Shown here piece after piece: positions 10,687 through 20,190 of a stretch of 64,000 bases of DNA (the first letter of the stretch is position 1; every line of letters begins with the position of its first letter). The stretch spans positions 75,985,972 to 76,049,971 of the forward strand of contig OX439040.1 in NCBI GenBank assembly GCA_949317995.1, given 5' to 3'. The notes under the pieces are model-generated. The model was not told the origin of the DNA. It was given only the letters and a program-made list of their open reading frames with translations, and did no database searches. This DNA comes from Acholoe squamosa (Eukaryota > Annelida > Polychaeta > Phyllodocida > Polynoidae). The translations under genes and the position numbers were made by a program.

Positions 10687-12678
10687 ATGCCTGACCAAGC
10701 TATGGTAAGTTTGGTAGATATCGACTCGCCCTCACAAACTCCAGTACAGGAGGTAATTGATACAGAGATGGTTGAGGAGTGTATTCTTTCAACTAAGCTC
10801 GTAGCAGAACAAAGTATTTTCAAAGAATTTAATTGGTTGGAAAATAATATAGATGTTATTGGTTATAACCCAATACAGGTTGGTATTAAGCCACTTTTTA
10901 CTGTTAGTGTCACGGATTTACCCAGCATCAGGGTATATGACAAGTGTGTGGAAGGTACATGTACATGTGTTCATTATATCAATGGAAAAAATTCCCAAAT
11001 TTTACCTTGCAGAGTTGCCCCATTCTTAACCCAAAAGGGAGTTATTAATGTAAACGACAAAGAGGCGCTATTCTTATGGCAAGGTTTTGTTGAGGGGTTC
11101 AGGATAGTGGATCCTGATTGCAGTACTTCGTATGATTGCAAAAATTATAAGTCAATCCTCGAGGGAAAATTCTATAACGAGTACTGTGATATATTGTTAG
11201 AGGAACTAGAAGCTGGGTTAGTCTCTAGAAGGGTAGATAAACCTCGTTGTATCCATGCCCTAGGTGGTGTGGAAAAATCAAATGGCAAGTTAAGGCCTAT
11301 AACTGACTGTAGTATGCCGGATAAAATATCTATTAATAATTTTATGGAGACTACTAGCTCAACTTTTTCTTATAATAATATTAGCACGGTGACTGCTCAA
11401 TTGAACAAGAACGATTATATGAGTGTGGTAGATTTAAAGTCAGCTTACAGGTCTGTAAATGTTTATGCACCTCACACGACCATGCAAGGTTTCAGATGGA
11501 ATTTTGGGCATGGAGAGGAGTATTATGTAAGCAACAGGTTAACTTTTGGCCTGAAATGTGCTCCATATATTTTTAATAGAATCTCTGATTTTATTGTGGA
11601 GGTGGCTAAATTCTACGGTGTAGAAAAAATTGTAAATTATCTGGATGACTTTATCATAATTGCTGATACTTATGATGAGTGTCTTAGACAGAGGAATTTG
11701 TTAATGGAGTGTATGACCTACATGGGCTTTGTAGTATCCAGAGAAAAGGTGACCGACCCATCTCAAATTTGTAAATTCTTAGGTATTAACATAGATTCAG
11801 TCAGGTTGGAACTGTCTTTGCCTGTTGAGAAGGTTGAGAAAATGGAAAGTCTCTTATTAGATAATGTTAATAAGAAATTTATTTCTAAAAAGAACTTGGA
11901 GAGGATAGGTGGTTTAATGTCTTTCTGCTCGCAGGTGGTTAAGGGTGGTAGAACTTTTAGTAGGCGAATTTTCGATCTCTGTGCCCGGGCCAGACCAGGT
12001 GGTTATGTTAGGGTATCAGCTTGCACTCGCCAAGACTTCCAATGGTGGTTGGATTTTTGTAGAGTTTTTAACTGTAAGAGGTTAATTCTAAATGATGATA
12101 TTGACACACCTATGTACTCAGATTCTTCCATGAAAGGCTTCGGTGCTTGGATGGATAAAGATTATTTATATGGTGACTGGACATCTTTCGATAAATTTAA
12201 TCTAGGTAGTGGTCATTTTACCCAACCACCCATACTGGATAATTTAAAGAACCACCACAGAAATATAAATGTATACGAGTTATATCCTCTTCTTATGGGT
12301 CTTAGACGTTGGATATCTGGCTGTAAAAATAAAAGAATACATTGCGTTACCGACAATATGCAAGTGTTAGCTATGGTAAATACCGGTAGGTCAAAAAATA
12401 AGCTGTGTATGGAATGGCTTAGAGAGATTTTTTGGCTTTGTTTGATCAATAATGTGGAGGTGTATGCAACCTATATTAGGTCAGAAGACAATGTCCTTGC
12501 CGACCAACTATCTAGGCTTGCTTATAAGGGTATACTGGACAAGTGTGTAAACTCTCTTCTTGAAAATGATATGTGTTGCTTTAATTCCAGAGTGGAAAAG
12601 GTTACAAAAAAGAAAAAAGTGTCTTTTGTCGAAGGGTGTGTCAGAGAGCACGAGGAGAGCAAGGAAACAACAACTTAA
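10687..12678 (+). CDS. Reverse transcriptase / RNase H of the Ngaro-like element
   Basis: About 663 residues from the ATG at 10687. Residues 1-150 are an unassigned N-terminal region. The reverse transcriptase spans about 175-390. It shows KLRPITDCS near 201, VVDLKSAY with the first catalytic aspartate near 249, and YLDD at about 318-321 with the other two. RNase H spans about 465-620, with aspartate in YSDSS (about 479), glutamate in YELYPL (about 531), aspartate in VTDNMQ (about 556) and the late aspartate in VLADQLSR (about 606). This is the form found in DIRS-order elements. No methyltransferase or aspartic protease was seen. The enzyme copies element RNA to DNA and degrades the RNA strand. 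The C-terminal end overlaps the recombinase frame by about 113 bases, a normal arrangement for this order. Confidence 0.93.
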   Translation: MPDQAMVSLVDIDSPSQTPVQEVIDTEMVEECILSTKLVAEQSIFKEFNWLENNIDVIGYNPIQVGIKPLFTVSVTDLPSIRVYDKCVEGTCTCVHYINGKNSQILPCRVAPFLTQKGVINVNDKEALFLWQGFVEGFRIVDPDCSTSYDCKNYKSILEGKFYNEYCDILLEELEAGLVSRRVDKPRCIHALGGVEKSNGKLRPITDCSMPDKISINNFMETTSSTFSYNNISTVTAQLNKNDYMSVVDLKSAYRSVNVYAPHTTMQGFRWNFGHGEEYYVSNRLTFGLKCAPYIFNRISDFIVEVAKFYGVEKIVNYLDDFIIIADTYDECLRQRNLLMECMTYMGFVVSREKVTDPSQICKFLGINIDSVRLELSLPVEKVEKMESLLLDNVNKKFISKKNLERIGGLMSFCSQVVKGGRTFSRRIFDLCARARPGGYVRVSACTRQDFQWWLDFCRVFNCKRLILNDDIDTPMYSDSSMKGFGAWMDKDYLYGDWTSFDKFNLGSGHFTQPPILDNLKNHHRNINVYELYPLLMGLRRWISGCKNKRIHCVTDNMQVLAMVNTGRSKNKLCMEWLREIFWLCLINNVEVYATYIRSEDNVLADQLSRLAYKGILDKCVNSLLENDMCCFNSRVEKVTKKKKVSFVEGCVREHEESKETTT

Positions 12679-13513
12679 CAGGTATAAGAAATTTTGTAAT
12701 CAATTTAAACTAGCTATATTTCCTTGTTCTCCTTCACAGGCTGCTACATATGCAGTATATTTATCTGAATATATGAAACCTTCCTCTGTAAGGAATTATT
12801 TGTCCTCTATTTGGTATTATCAAAAACTTAGAGGTGGTTTAGACCATAGCAGTAATTTCATGCTAAAAAAGGTGTTGGATGGTATTGATAGAAATTGTGT
12901 GGTTCCTTCTAGGGTTACTCACCCATTGAGTCCGAAGGAAATGTTATGTATTAGATCATATTTGGATCTCTCCAACAGGGCTGACTTGAAGTTCTGGTTA
13001 GCTATTCTCTTATGTTTTAGAGGTGTACTCAGGGTAGGACATGTTGTATCTTCTCCTCATACACTGAGGGTAGGTGATGTAAAAATTTTTAATAGTTATG
13101 CTAGCCTTCGCATTAAAACTTCAAAGACTGACCAGCTTGGTAACCATTCTTTTAACATATACTTATGTAGGGATGATACTTCATTGTTATGTCCATGTAA
13201 AGACTTAGAAAAATTGTGCACAGGTAGGGGTGGAAGTGAGTTATTATTCAAAACTAATGGTGTTCCTCTACAGTACCAATATGTAAATTCGAGGTTGAAA
13301 TCTCTATCTATGCGAGCTGGTATCAAAGGTTCAGTCTCCACTCATTCACTTAGGCATGGTGGTGCTACTATGTTAAAGGATGCAGGACTTAGTGTAGATT
13401 CTATTAAAAAGAAGGTGAATTGGAAATCTAATTCTGTTTTTACATATTTACATAATCATAAAAATGAACTTGTGGAATTAGATAGACTTTGCCAATCTCA
13501 ATTGCATTGTTGA
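12566..13513 (+). CDS. Tyrosine recombinase of the Ngaro-like element
   Basis: About 315 residues from the ATG at 12566; the frame is open a little upstream, so the true start is uncertain. The N-terminal 120 residues (STRRARKQQL onward) match a helical core-binding domain. The catalytic part carries the family tetrad: arginine in FRGVLRVGH (about residue 156), the box HSLRHG giving histidine and arginine (about 260 and 263), and a nucleophile tyrosine in VFTYLHNH (about 294). Enzymes of this type insert a closed circular DNA intermediate by cutting and rejoining through a tyrosine-DNA link, in place of a DDE integrase. The frame begins inside the RT/RNase H frame and ends 45 bases before B1. 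Confidence 0.92.
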   Translation: MICVALIPEWKRLQKRKKCLLSKGVSESTRRARKQQLNRYKKFCNQFKLAIFPCSPSQAATYAVYLSEYMKPSSVRNYLSSIWYYQKLRGGLDHSSNFMLKKVLDGIDRNCVVPSRVTHPLSPKEMLCIRSYLDLSNRADLKFWLAILLCFRGVLRVGHVVSSPHTLRVGDVKIFNSYASLRIKTSKTDQLGNHSFNIYLCRDDTSLLCPCKDLEKLCTGRGGSELLFKTNGVPLQYQYVNSRLKSLSMRAGIKGSVSTHSLRHGGATMLKDAGLSVDSIKKKVNWKSNSVFTYLHNHKNELVELDRLCQSQLHC

Positions 13514-13558
13514 TTGGTATGTGTTTTCACATGTGTTTGGCGTGTTTTTATGTGTTTT

Positions 13559-13752
13559 GGCATGTATGGTGCTGATAGCCCCAAGGTCAGTAACCCACCA
13601 AACTCATGTGTCTGTGATATGATCATTTATTGTACTACTCATCATAATATTATTACTGTATATATCAACATTATTATTATCGTTATTACCGGTATCAACA
13701 TTATTATTATCGTTATTACTGGTATTTATTCCCTGTCAGCGAAATAACTTAT
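13559..13752 (+). repeat. B1 split direct repeat
   Basis: 194 bp beginning GGCATGTATGGTGCTGATAG and ending GCGAAATAACTTAT, repeated at 14078-14271. It holds two near-identical ATTATTATCGTTATTAC steps. It abuts A2 directly, giving the joined B-A sequence expected at a circle junction. Confidence 0.88.
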
Positions 13753-13966
13753 GGAACTATATACACTCGTGTATATTTATATAATTATTCGCAAACGGTT
13801 AGGGACTACTTGCTGCGCGCATTGGTATCTATGATGTCATAGTATGACGTCATGATCAACACCCCTCCAGTATATAAGGGGGGATTTTCAAGGTAACGGT
13901 CATTGGCTCGTTTCCACCTGTACAGGTAACACCACGCTGGGTGTTCCCTGGAAATTTAAATTTTTA
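13752..13966 (+). repeat. A2 split direct repeat
   Basis: 215 bp, apparently identical to A1 (9329-9543), including the TGACGTCA palindrome and TATA-like site. The B1/A2 boundary falls at AACTTATGGAAC. Confidence 0.88.
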
Positions 13967-14077
13967 CTATTGTTATTACTATTGCTATTACTATTGTTAT
14001 TACTATACTATTGTTATTATATTATGCTTTTTACTGACTATGCTTTTGTCAACTAATTATTATAGTTGTTTAATAAA
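13967..14077 (+). promoter_or_regulatory. Spacer between A2 and B2 with a polyadenylation signal
   Basis: AT-rich, with several TTATTACTATTG steps. AATAAA at 14072-14077 lies immediately before B2, a plausible poly(A) signal for the element's transcript. The absence of the spacer from the B1 side fits the split-repeat layout. Confidence 0.55.
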
Positions 14078-14266
14078 GGCATGTATGGTGCTGATAGCCC
14101 CAAGGTCAGTAACCCACCAAACTCATGTGTCTGTGATATGATCATTTATTGTACTACTCATCATAATATTATTACTGTATATATCAACATTATTATTATC
14201 GTTATTACCGGTATCAACATTATTATTATCGTTATTACCGGTATTTATTCCCTGTCAGCGAAATAA

Positions 14267-14271
<5 letters not shown>
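14078..14271 (+). repeat. B2 split direct repeat
   Basis: 194 bp, differing from B1 at one visible base. It is the right end of the retrotransposon and runs straight into the TA microsatellite. Confidence 0.88.

Positions 14272-14337
<66 letters not shown>
14272..14337. repeat. (TA)n microsatellite right of the retrotransposon
   Basis: About 33 TA steps. With the shorter TA run left of 9329, it marks the insertion target. Confidence 0.95.
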
Positions 14338-14342
<5 letters not shown>

Positions 14343-14884
14343 CGTTATCAAATTATATTCATTTGAGGACTAGAAGTATGGATATTGAAAGCTTGTGCAA
14401 CCACAAATGCATCCCATTTCCCATTTCTAAAAGCCTTCTTTGGGATAACAGTTTTCCTTTCAGTAACTCTAACATCTAAGTCCTTTATGTACACAGCTGG
14501 GGCACTGTTCTCTTATGTTAAAAAGACTGATGTCCCCAGCTAAACACATGCAGGGTGGAAGAGTCCTCCTGAACATTTTAAAATGCACGAACTTAACATG
14601 ATTTTTTTTCAGCCAATGCAGACTTCTCAGGTAATTAGTAATGTTAGGTTTAATTCTCTTTTATTGTCTCAAATAAAATCTTGATGTACAAAACATGAAT
14701 ACAAGCATAACCCAGTGGACTTTGTTCAATCTATAATTCATGCATCAAATCAATTGATCATCCTATCATTTTATGGTTATTTTGTAACCAAAAACATGTA
14801 AGTGATAATCGCTGGAAAATATTATGCAGAATCGGTAAAGCATCACGACTAGAAAACATTCCGACTCGCAGAAGATGTATATAC
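14338..14884. other. No gene seen
   Basis: Non-coding, AT-rich. Nothing recognised on either strand. Confidence 0.5.
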
Positions 14885-15218
14885 ATTGGTGCATCGTGCT
14901 CACTTTTTGGGAACTAGTTAACCCCGAAGGGGTGACATGATCCATAAATACAACTCAAAAGAGCTACTTTCATGAAGTGCTAGCGAGCAGTCTAGCCAGT
15001 ACTCATTCCAACCAATGGGCATGAAGTACTCCTGTATCAGTGGACCTTAACCTGAACCATTGATGGCGGAGTGCATCATGCACACGGCATGATGCACCAA
15101 TGCTGGTACGACTCCTCGCCAGCATTACATCGGAGCGAAATGTCTACCCTCTGGGACTGTATCAACCCCGTAGGGTCTGCATGATGCATTAACACATTAG
15201 CGGCCCTTAAAGGGTTAA
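14885..15218. repeat. MITE-A copy
   Basis: Contains CATTGGTGCATCGTGCTCAC on the left, GCATGATGCACCAATGCTGG in the middle and the family right end ATTAGCGGCCCTTAAAGGGTTAA. The copy is longer than the 243-bp type and may be two overlapping insertions. Confidence 0.55.
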
Positions 15219-16289
15219 AACCTAAAGGTAATTTCATGATGATCACCCCCTAACATGGCATTTGTGCTGCACTGATTGTCATACTACACCAGTTAGCAAA
15301 GTTGGAATATGCGCCGGCATCCTCCTGACATGCAATATGGGAAACTTTCTCTGCTCTCTGAAGTTACTCATCATGACATCAGTACCTAATAGGATCAAGC
15401 ACTGCTTTCTGTGAGTCAGGAATTGGCTGAGACTGCTTGCTCTGTTACAGTAATATACTGTACTGTCTTCTATGGCTTCAATGTAGACATTTCAATGCAT
15501 CACAAATATATAATGATTACAATACATCACAAATATGTTGATTCACTCAACAGTTTACCAGAGTGCCTGCTAGATTCAACAGTCATTTTTGAGAGTGTGC
15601 ATGTATGATATGTGCAGCATGGTCTACGTGCATGAAGGTTTTGTGTGTGCACGCATGTCAAGAGACGGGTTTGGAAACTTGATATGTTTTGTGTGTGCAT
15701 GCATGTCAAGAGACGGGTTTGGAAACCTGATATGTTCTATATGTTTCTATCAGTGCATGCAGAAAGTGACTGCTGGAAGGCATTTCTCATGATGGTATGA
15801 CTAGACCCCTGACAAGTCGTACTGAGATCCCTCAGTTAAATGCGATTACAGCCCCGCATCTAGTGGTCGCTAATAATTGCACTGGTACGACTGCCCTACC
15901 AAAACCCTATGTAATTACTGCCTTAAGTGCTGATCATACAGAGTTATCGTAGTGTGTTACCTACGATCACCCACTCTGATATTGTGGGTTTCAAGTCATG
16001 CTGGTTGTGTCTAGTTATACCATATTGAGAAATGCCATGCTGTTGCCATCACTGTCTTCAATCTAATAATTATACATAAAAAAACTGACCGTTTTCAGAC
16101 GAAATTGCTATATGATATCCATGTTTGGAGTCCTTTCAAATTCTTAAGTTCTACGCAGAGTTTAAACAAATTCCCTCCGCACATGTAAGGTTATTGCTCG
16201 GGAGATATGTGGTGTGCCTGACTGTGGCCCTGGTAGGGTTACTTCCCAGTGCAGCACCTTGGTTTCCTGCCACTTTTACCAGTTGATAG
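15219..16289. other. No gene seen; 48-bp duplication at about 15640-15735
   Basis: The phrase CATGTCAAGAGACGGGTTTG occurs twice, 48 bases apart, within a GTGTGTGCATGCATG context. Since 48 is a multiple of three, the plus frame at 15589-15792 repeats a 16-residue block, but no domain is recognised. The rest is unremarkable. Confidence 0.5.
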
Positions 16290-16390
16290 TCCAGGAGGGC
16301 CAGCATGATGCACCCAAAGTAGAGTTGCCAGCATTCATTGTTGCATCATGAATAGCAATGGGTATGATACAAGAATGCAATTGCAACTAA
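16290..16390. repeat. MITE-A fragment
   Basis: GCATGATGCACCCAAAG and CATTCATTGTTGCATCATG are MITE-A internal words. No ends are seen. Confidence 0.4.
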
Positions 16391-17036
16391 TCAAGGTTCA
16401 ACCATTTGAACTCCATGTAGTGCATTTGTGTCTTGTGCAATATCAATACCGTGTCTTTTATAAAGGGGCGGCAGTTGTTTGATGACCATAAAGGGTCTTG
16501 ACTGTATCAAAAATAGACCTTGAATGAGAGCCTTTTTGTATAAGGGCAGTGGATAGACACCCATCCAAATATTTGAATTTGCACCACACCAGTTATTCAT
16601 TGCAAAGTGGTATGCCAAATGGCATGGTCATGATGACCATGACACATGATGCATCATCCACTGACGTCCCATCCCCAAGGCACCAGCCCCTATATGCACA
16701 CCCTCACACACAAAAAACAATGCATACAGTCAAAAGGGTCCTCTAGGCAAGCAGCGTAAAATAAACAAGTCTAAACTTGTCAGAATTCAGTTGTCAGGCT
16801 GGGCCATAGGGTCTTCAATTTGAGATGGTTGTACATGGTTTAGGCCACTCTTTTACCTGGAGACTCTTCAGAATAAATGCCACTCTCAGATTGTGATAAG
16901 TAAAACTCAAACGCTTTTACTTTATAACTATATTGTACATTATAGTACATATGTCATCCATTATCGGCCACTACCCTGTAGTCGCCTATAATGTATGCAG
17001 TAGACTTGGCTGGTCTGCTAGCTACCTCTGGGAATG
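16391..17036. other. No gene seen
   Basis: Non-coding. The short frames on both strands show no domain. Confidence 0.45.
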
Positions 17037-17163
17037 TACCGAGCCCGCATGATCTGCATTATTGAATGTCGCCCTGGCAAGCTACTCACCGGGGCTGCAT
17101 TCATGCATCATGCTGACCAATTGGCATGATGCACTCCTGCATTAGTGGCCTTAAAGGGTTAAG
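17037..17163. repeat. MITE-A right-half copy
   Basis: Reads CCGGGGCTGCATTCATGCATCATG, a hairpin partner of GCCCTGGCAAG, then CTCCTGCATTAGTGGCCTTA and AAAGGGTTAA at the right end. Confidence 0.6.
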
Positions 17164-17336
17164 CATGTTGTTTTTCTTTGGCTGTATGCGTGTACCCTTC
17201 CCCTCTTCCATCATGGCGGGGACAGGTGAGTGTGCCGCATGTTCTAATTGGATAGTGTAGGAAGTCATCAGTCTTACTCACCTGTATGCCACCTTGTGTG
17301 TATATAATATAAGGACCCTGCCAGTCACTTAAATAT

Positions 17337-17560
17337 TTAAACCTTTAACGGTTGCTAATGCGGCCCGTTGGTCGGCATGATGCATCAATGAAGTTCTGTT
17401 GAGTCTGCTCACCAGCACTTCATCGCTGCATCATGCTGACCTTCCGGGAGCATATCAACTGCATAGGCTGAGAATGATGCATGGATATGCAAAAGAAGGG
17501 TTGACATGATGCTCAAATGCAGGGCTGGTGCTTAGACGCGCTTGTAACGTATCAATGCAT
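17337..17560. repeat. MITE-A left-half copy
   Basis: Begins TTTAAACCTTTAACGGTTGC and carries GGCATGATGCATCAATGAAG facing CAGCACTTCATCGCTGCATC. The right end has decayed. Confidence 0.6.
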
Positions 17561-17819
17561 CATGCACCTGTTATAGTGCTAAAGCACCTCAAAACTCTAA
17601 AGATCTGTTTTTTGACCCTCTAACATTGCACAGTGCTGTGTGTTATGCCCCTTATATTCATGCAAGCTACTGACAGAAGGTGTCGATTCACTTACTTCAA
17701 CATAATACTCCAATGCATTGCTGGTTGGTGAATAGTCTTAGTGAACTATGAAAAATTGTGTGTATTTATGCACTAGGTAACCTGTTATCCTTAAAGAGTT
17801 TACTGTGCTTTTAACTTTG

Positions 17820-17983
17820 AAAACAAGAAAAATGTGGCAAGGACCATGGATAGGAGTTGCCATGTATGACGTCATGGCGGCTGCATGACGTCACTAGTGA
17901 CATCATAGGCAAACGGAAAACATAATGGAGTTGCATGGTTGCTACGCTCCTGGCTGCTTACGTGGCTTGCAACTTCAAAAAGA
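17820..17983 (-). repeat. Repeat carrying paired TGACGTCA sites, copy 2 (inverted)
   Basis: Reverse complement of 8073-8235 with high similarity. TGACGTCA occurs near 17870 and again near 17887. The GC-rich hairpin (TGCATGGTTGCTACGCTCC side) is at the right. Confidence 0.65.
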
Positions 17984-18804
17984 AAAAACATGGGCAATGC
18001 ATCAAGCCGCATAGTTTTGTTCAATCTTGGATGCCATCAGTCACCCCCTTATTATGCAGTAAATTTGATACACTGTAGATAACATTACCTAGTTAGTATG
18101 CCCTGTGTCTTCTTTTTACCTTTTTTCTTTGATCAGCAATAAAGATAGACTCTACTCCAGATTCTTAACTATGACACTATCCATAAACTCACTGTTTCCC
18201 CGGCCGCTTGTTCCCAATCACTCCCAGTTGAAAATCAGGAGCAATAGGTTTTGTTTGACTGGCCGCTTAATAATACATTTTAGATATTTAAGTGACATGT
18301 ACTGGGAGAAGGGTCCTTATTGTCCGCTGCAATGAAGCCCCCTTTTGCAGATCCTTTCACAGAAAGGATATATACCTTACAAAAGTCGTTGCCTCAGTGC
18401 AACAAGGTTGTATCTGCATATTTCAAGTTTTGCAGGAGAGGCAAAAGAAGGGTTGCAATTATTATAGCACACAGTTGAAACCACTTTATTACAGTGATGC
18501 CTATAGACACATATATCATACACAGAGCTTCAGTATTTTCATAGTAGGTAGATGAGGGTCAACAGATGTTAAAACAGAGGCAAACTCAATTTTGTCAAAA
18601 TGTCAGTTACAACCTTGTTGCACTGAGGCAATTGATAAGGTATTGTACATGGGCCCTCCTGGGCCACCATACTAAAGGACCTACCTACATATGGTGTTGC
18701 TGAACGGCCAAGTAAGAAGAACACAATCATGTACGTACCTGAAAATGAATAAAAAAGACAAATTAATAAAATTGTCTATAAGTCAAGTGCACAATTTTCT
18801 GTTA
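17984..18804. other. No gene seen
   Basis: Non-coding. The frames at 18105-18335 and 18292-18555 have no recognisable domain. GTTGCCTCAGTGCAACAAGG at about 18389 is echoed in inverted form (AACCTTGTTGCACTGAGGCA) at about 18612, making a loose inverted repeat across 18389-18631. Confidence 0.45.
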
Positions 18805-19006
18805 GGGAGTGGTCATTTTTTAACAAAAAAAAAAGGGGGGGGGTGGTAGGGACAACAAAAATGTCATGCACCTCATAGAAGGGGGACAAAAAAATAAAAG
18901 AGGGGACAGAAAATTTTCAGACCCCTCTGAGGGAGGAACAGAAAAATTTCCGACGAGCAGTTGCGGAACTTCACCAACCCCCGTGTTGTTAAATAATGAC
19001 CACTCC
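18805..19006. mobile_element. MITE with GGAGTGGTCATT ends
   Basis: Left end GGGAGTGGTCATTTTTTAACA and right end TGTTAAATAATGACCACTCC are near-perfect terminal inverted repeats of about 20 bp around a 200-bp A/G-rich body. GGGGAGTGGTCATTTATAAC at about 48909 looks like a left end of the same family. No clear target duplication was found. The frame on the minus strand is low-complexity. Confidence 0.65.
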
Positions 19007-19909
19007 ACACAGTGATACTCTAGCTAACTGCCCCCTGGAAAACAACAACTAGACAAAGGCTGATGAGAATAGGGCTGACTGAGGGTTTTGTCTTGAGTCA
19101 AAGCCAAGTGAAATAACCCAAGGACAGACCGATTTGAGTATTTATCTTACGTTGTTTTAGTATGAGATTATACAGGTATTTCCATTTAGGTGGCATAAAA
19201 ATGATGATCTGCTCAATGTTATCAGAGGAACAATCAAGATACTGCAAATGGTTATGCAATATGGGGTAGGGTTGTTCCATGGAGTATTAGTGCAGTGCGG
19301 AAATTTTAGTTAATCATATAGATCTGCTTTCTGGACTAATTGCAATATGTGAGAATACATCTAAGCCGTGTTTTTACAAGACATGGAGCTGAGTGTAACG
19401 ACCTCAGATTTGACATTTTTCAATCATTCACTTCCAGAAGGGATCATGCTAACAATAAATCAATTGTTGAGTCCCAACTTCACACGGTTGCAGGAGGCCC
19501 TTGTGGATTGAATTCACACTACTCGTAGACTCAAGATTACATCTGTCAAACTTTAATCCCCAAGATGCGCAAGGTTAATTAGTATGGAGCCTCCGATGGG
19601 CAAGGAGTCTGGGGTGGGCTTTTGGTGAACACGTCTCCCTCCAATGAAAGACACCAACTCCAACTCCATCAAAGGCCACAAAATCATCCTCTTTCCAAAG
19701 CTTTTCAATCATAAATGCTTGAAAGTGATAATGACCTCAGAAAGTGAAAGGGTTCATGTAATGGCTGCTGAAAATAGGTCATTTGAGACAAGTTGTGTCT
19801 GTGTTTTTGATAATCTGATGATTTCTTTACATATAGCAATTGTATAGGAGAAAATCGGTATATTAGACTAATTCCACCCGAGCAACAGCCCTTTAGATAC
19901 CCGGGCGAG
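19007..19909. other. No gene seen
   Basis: Non-coding. Nothing recognised. Confidence 0.45.
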
Positions 19910-20190
19910 AATGCAGTGGAAAAACAGTACAGGAACAGTGTAGTCTAGCAGTAGTGTTTCAGTACCAAATCAGTATGCGGAGCAGTGGTGTTTCAGTAGC
20001 TACTGCTATTCCTCTGTCAGACACCACAGATCAGAGCAGTAGTGGTCCAGTTATAGAACAGTGGGATATCAGTATACAAGCAGTGGCAAATCAGTATGCC
20101 TGAAATATGTAAATGTGGTGCAGTAGTTGATCAGTGGTCTACTGATGTAGTACTGCTACAGCCCCATATGCAGTGCAGTAGACCGCTGCA
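19910..20190 (+). repeat. Dense CAGT-word cluster
   Basis: At least 17 CAGT words, mostly CAGTAG, CAGTGG or TCAGTA, fall within about 280 bases at irregular 10-25-base spacing. It is not a clean tandem repeat. It could be a decayed short-period satellite or a cluster of one protein-binding site. Confidence 0.6.

Larger units (their letters stand above)
9329..14271 (+). mobile_element. Ngaro-like tyrosine-recombinase retrotransposon (DIRS order), looks whole
   Basis: The order is A1 repeat, gag, RT/RNase H, tyrosine recombinase, B1, A2, short spacer, B2. These split direct repeats are the hallmark of Ngaro- and PAT-type elements. No methyltransferase domain follows RNase H, which favours Ngaro. 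A1 and A2 (215 bp) look identical, and B1 and B2 (194 bp) differ at one base by eye, so the insertion is young. All three reading frames are long and carry the expected motifs; I see no obvious break. It lies within a TA microsatellite (TA runs on both sides) and shows no target duplication, as expected for recombinase-mediated insertion of a circle. Assignment to Ngaro rather than PAT is by domain content, not phylogeny. Confidence 0.9.
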
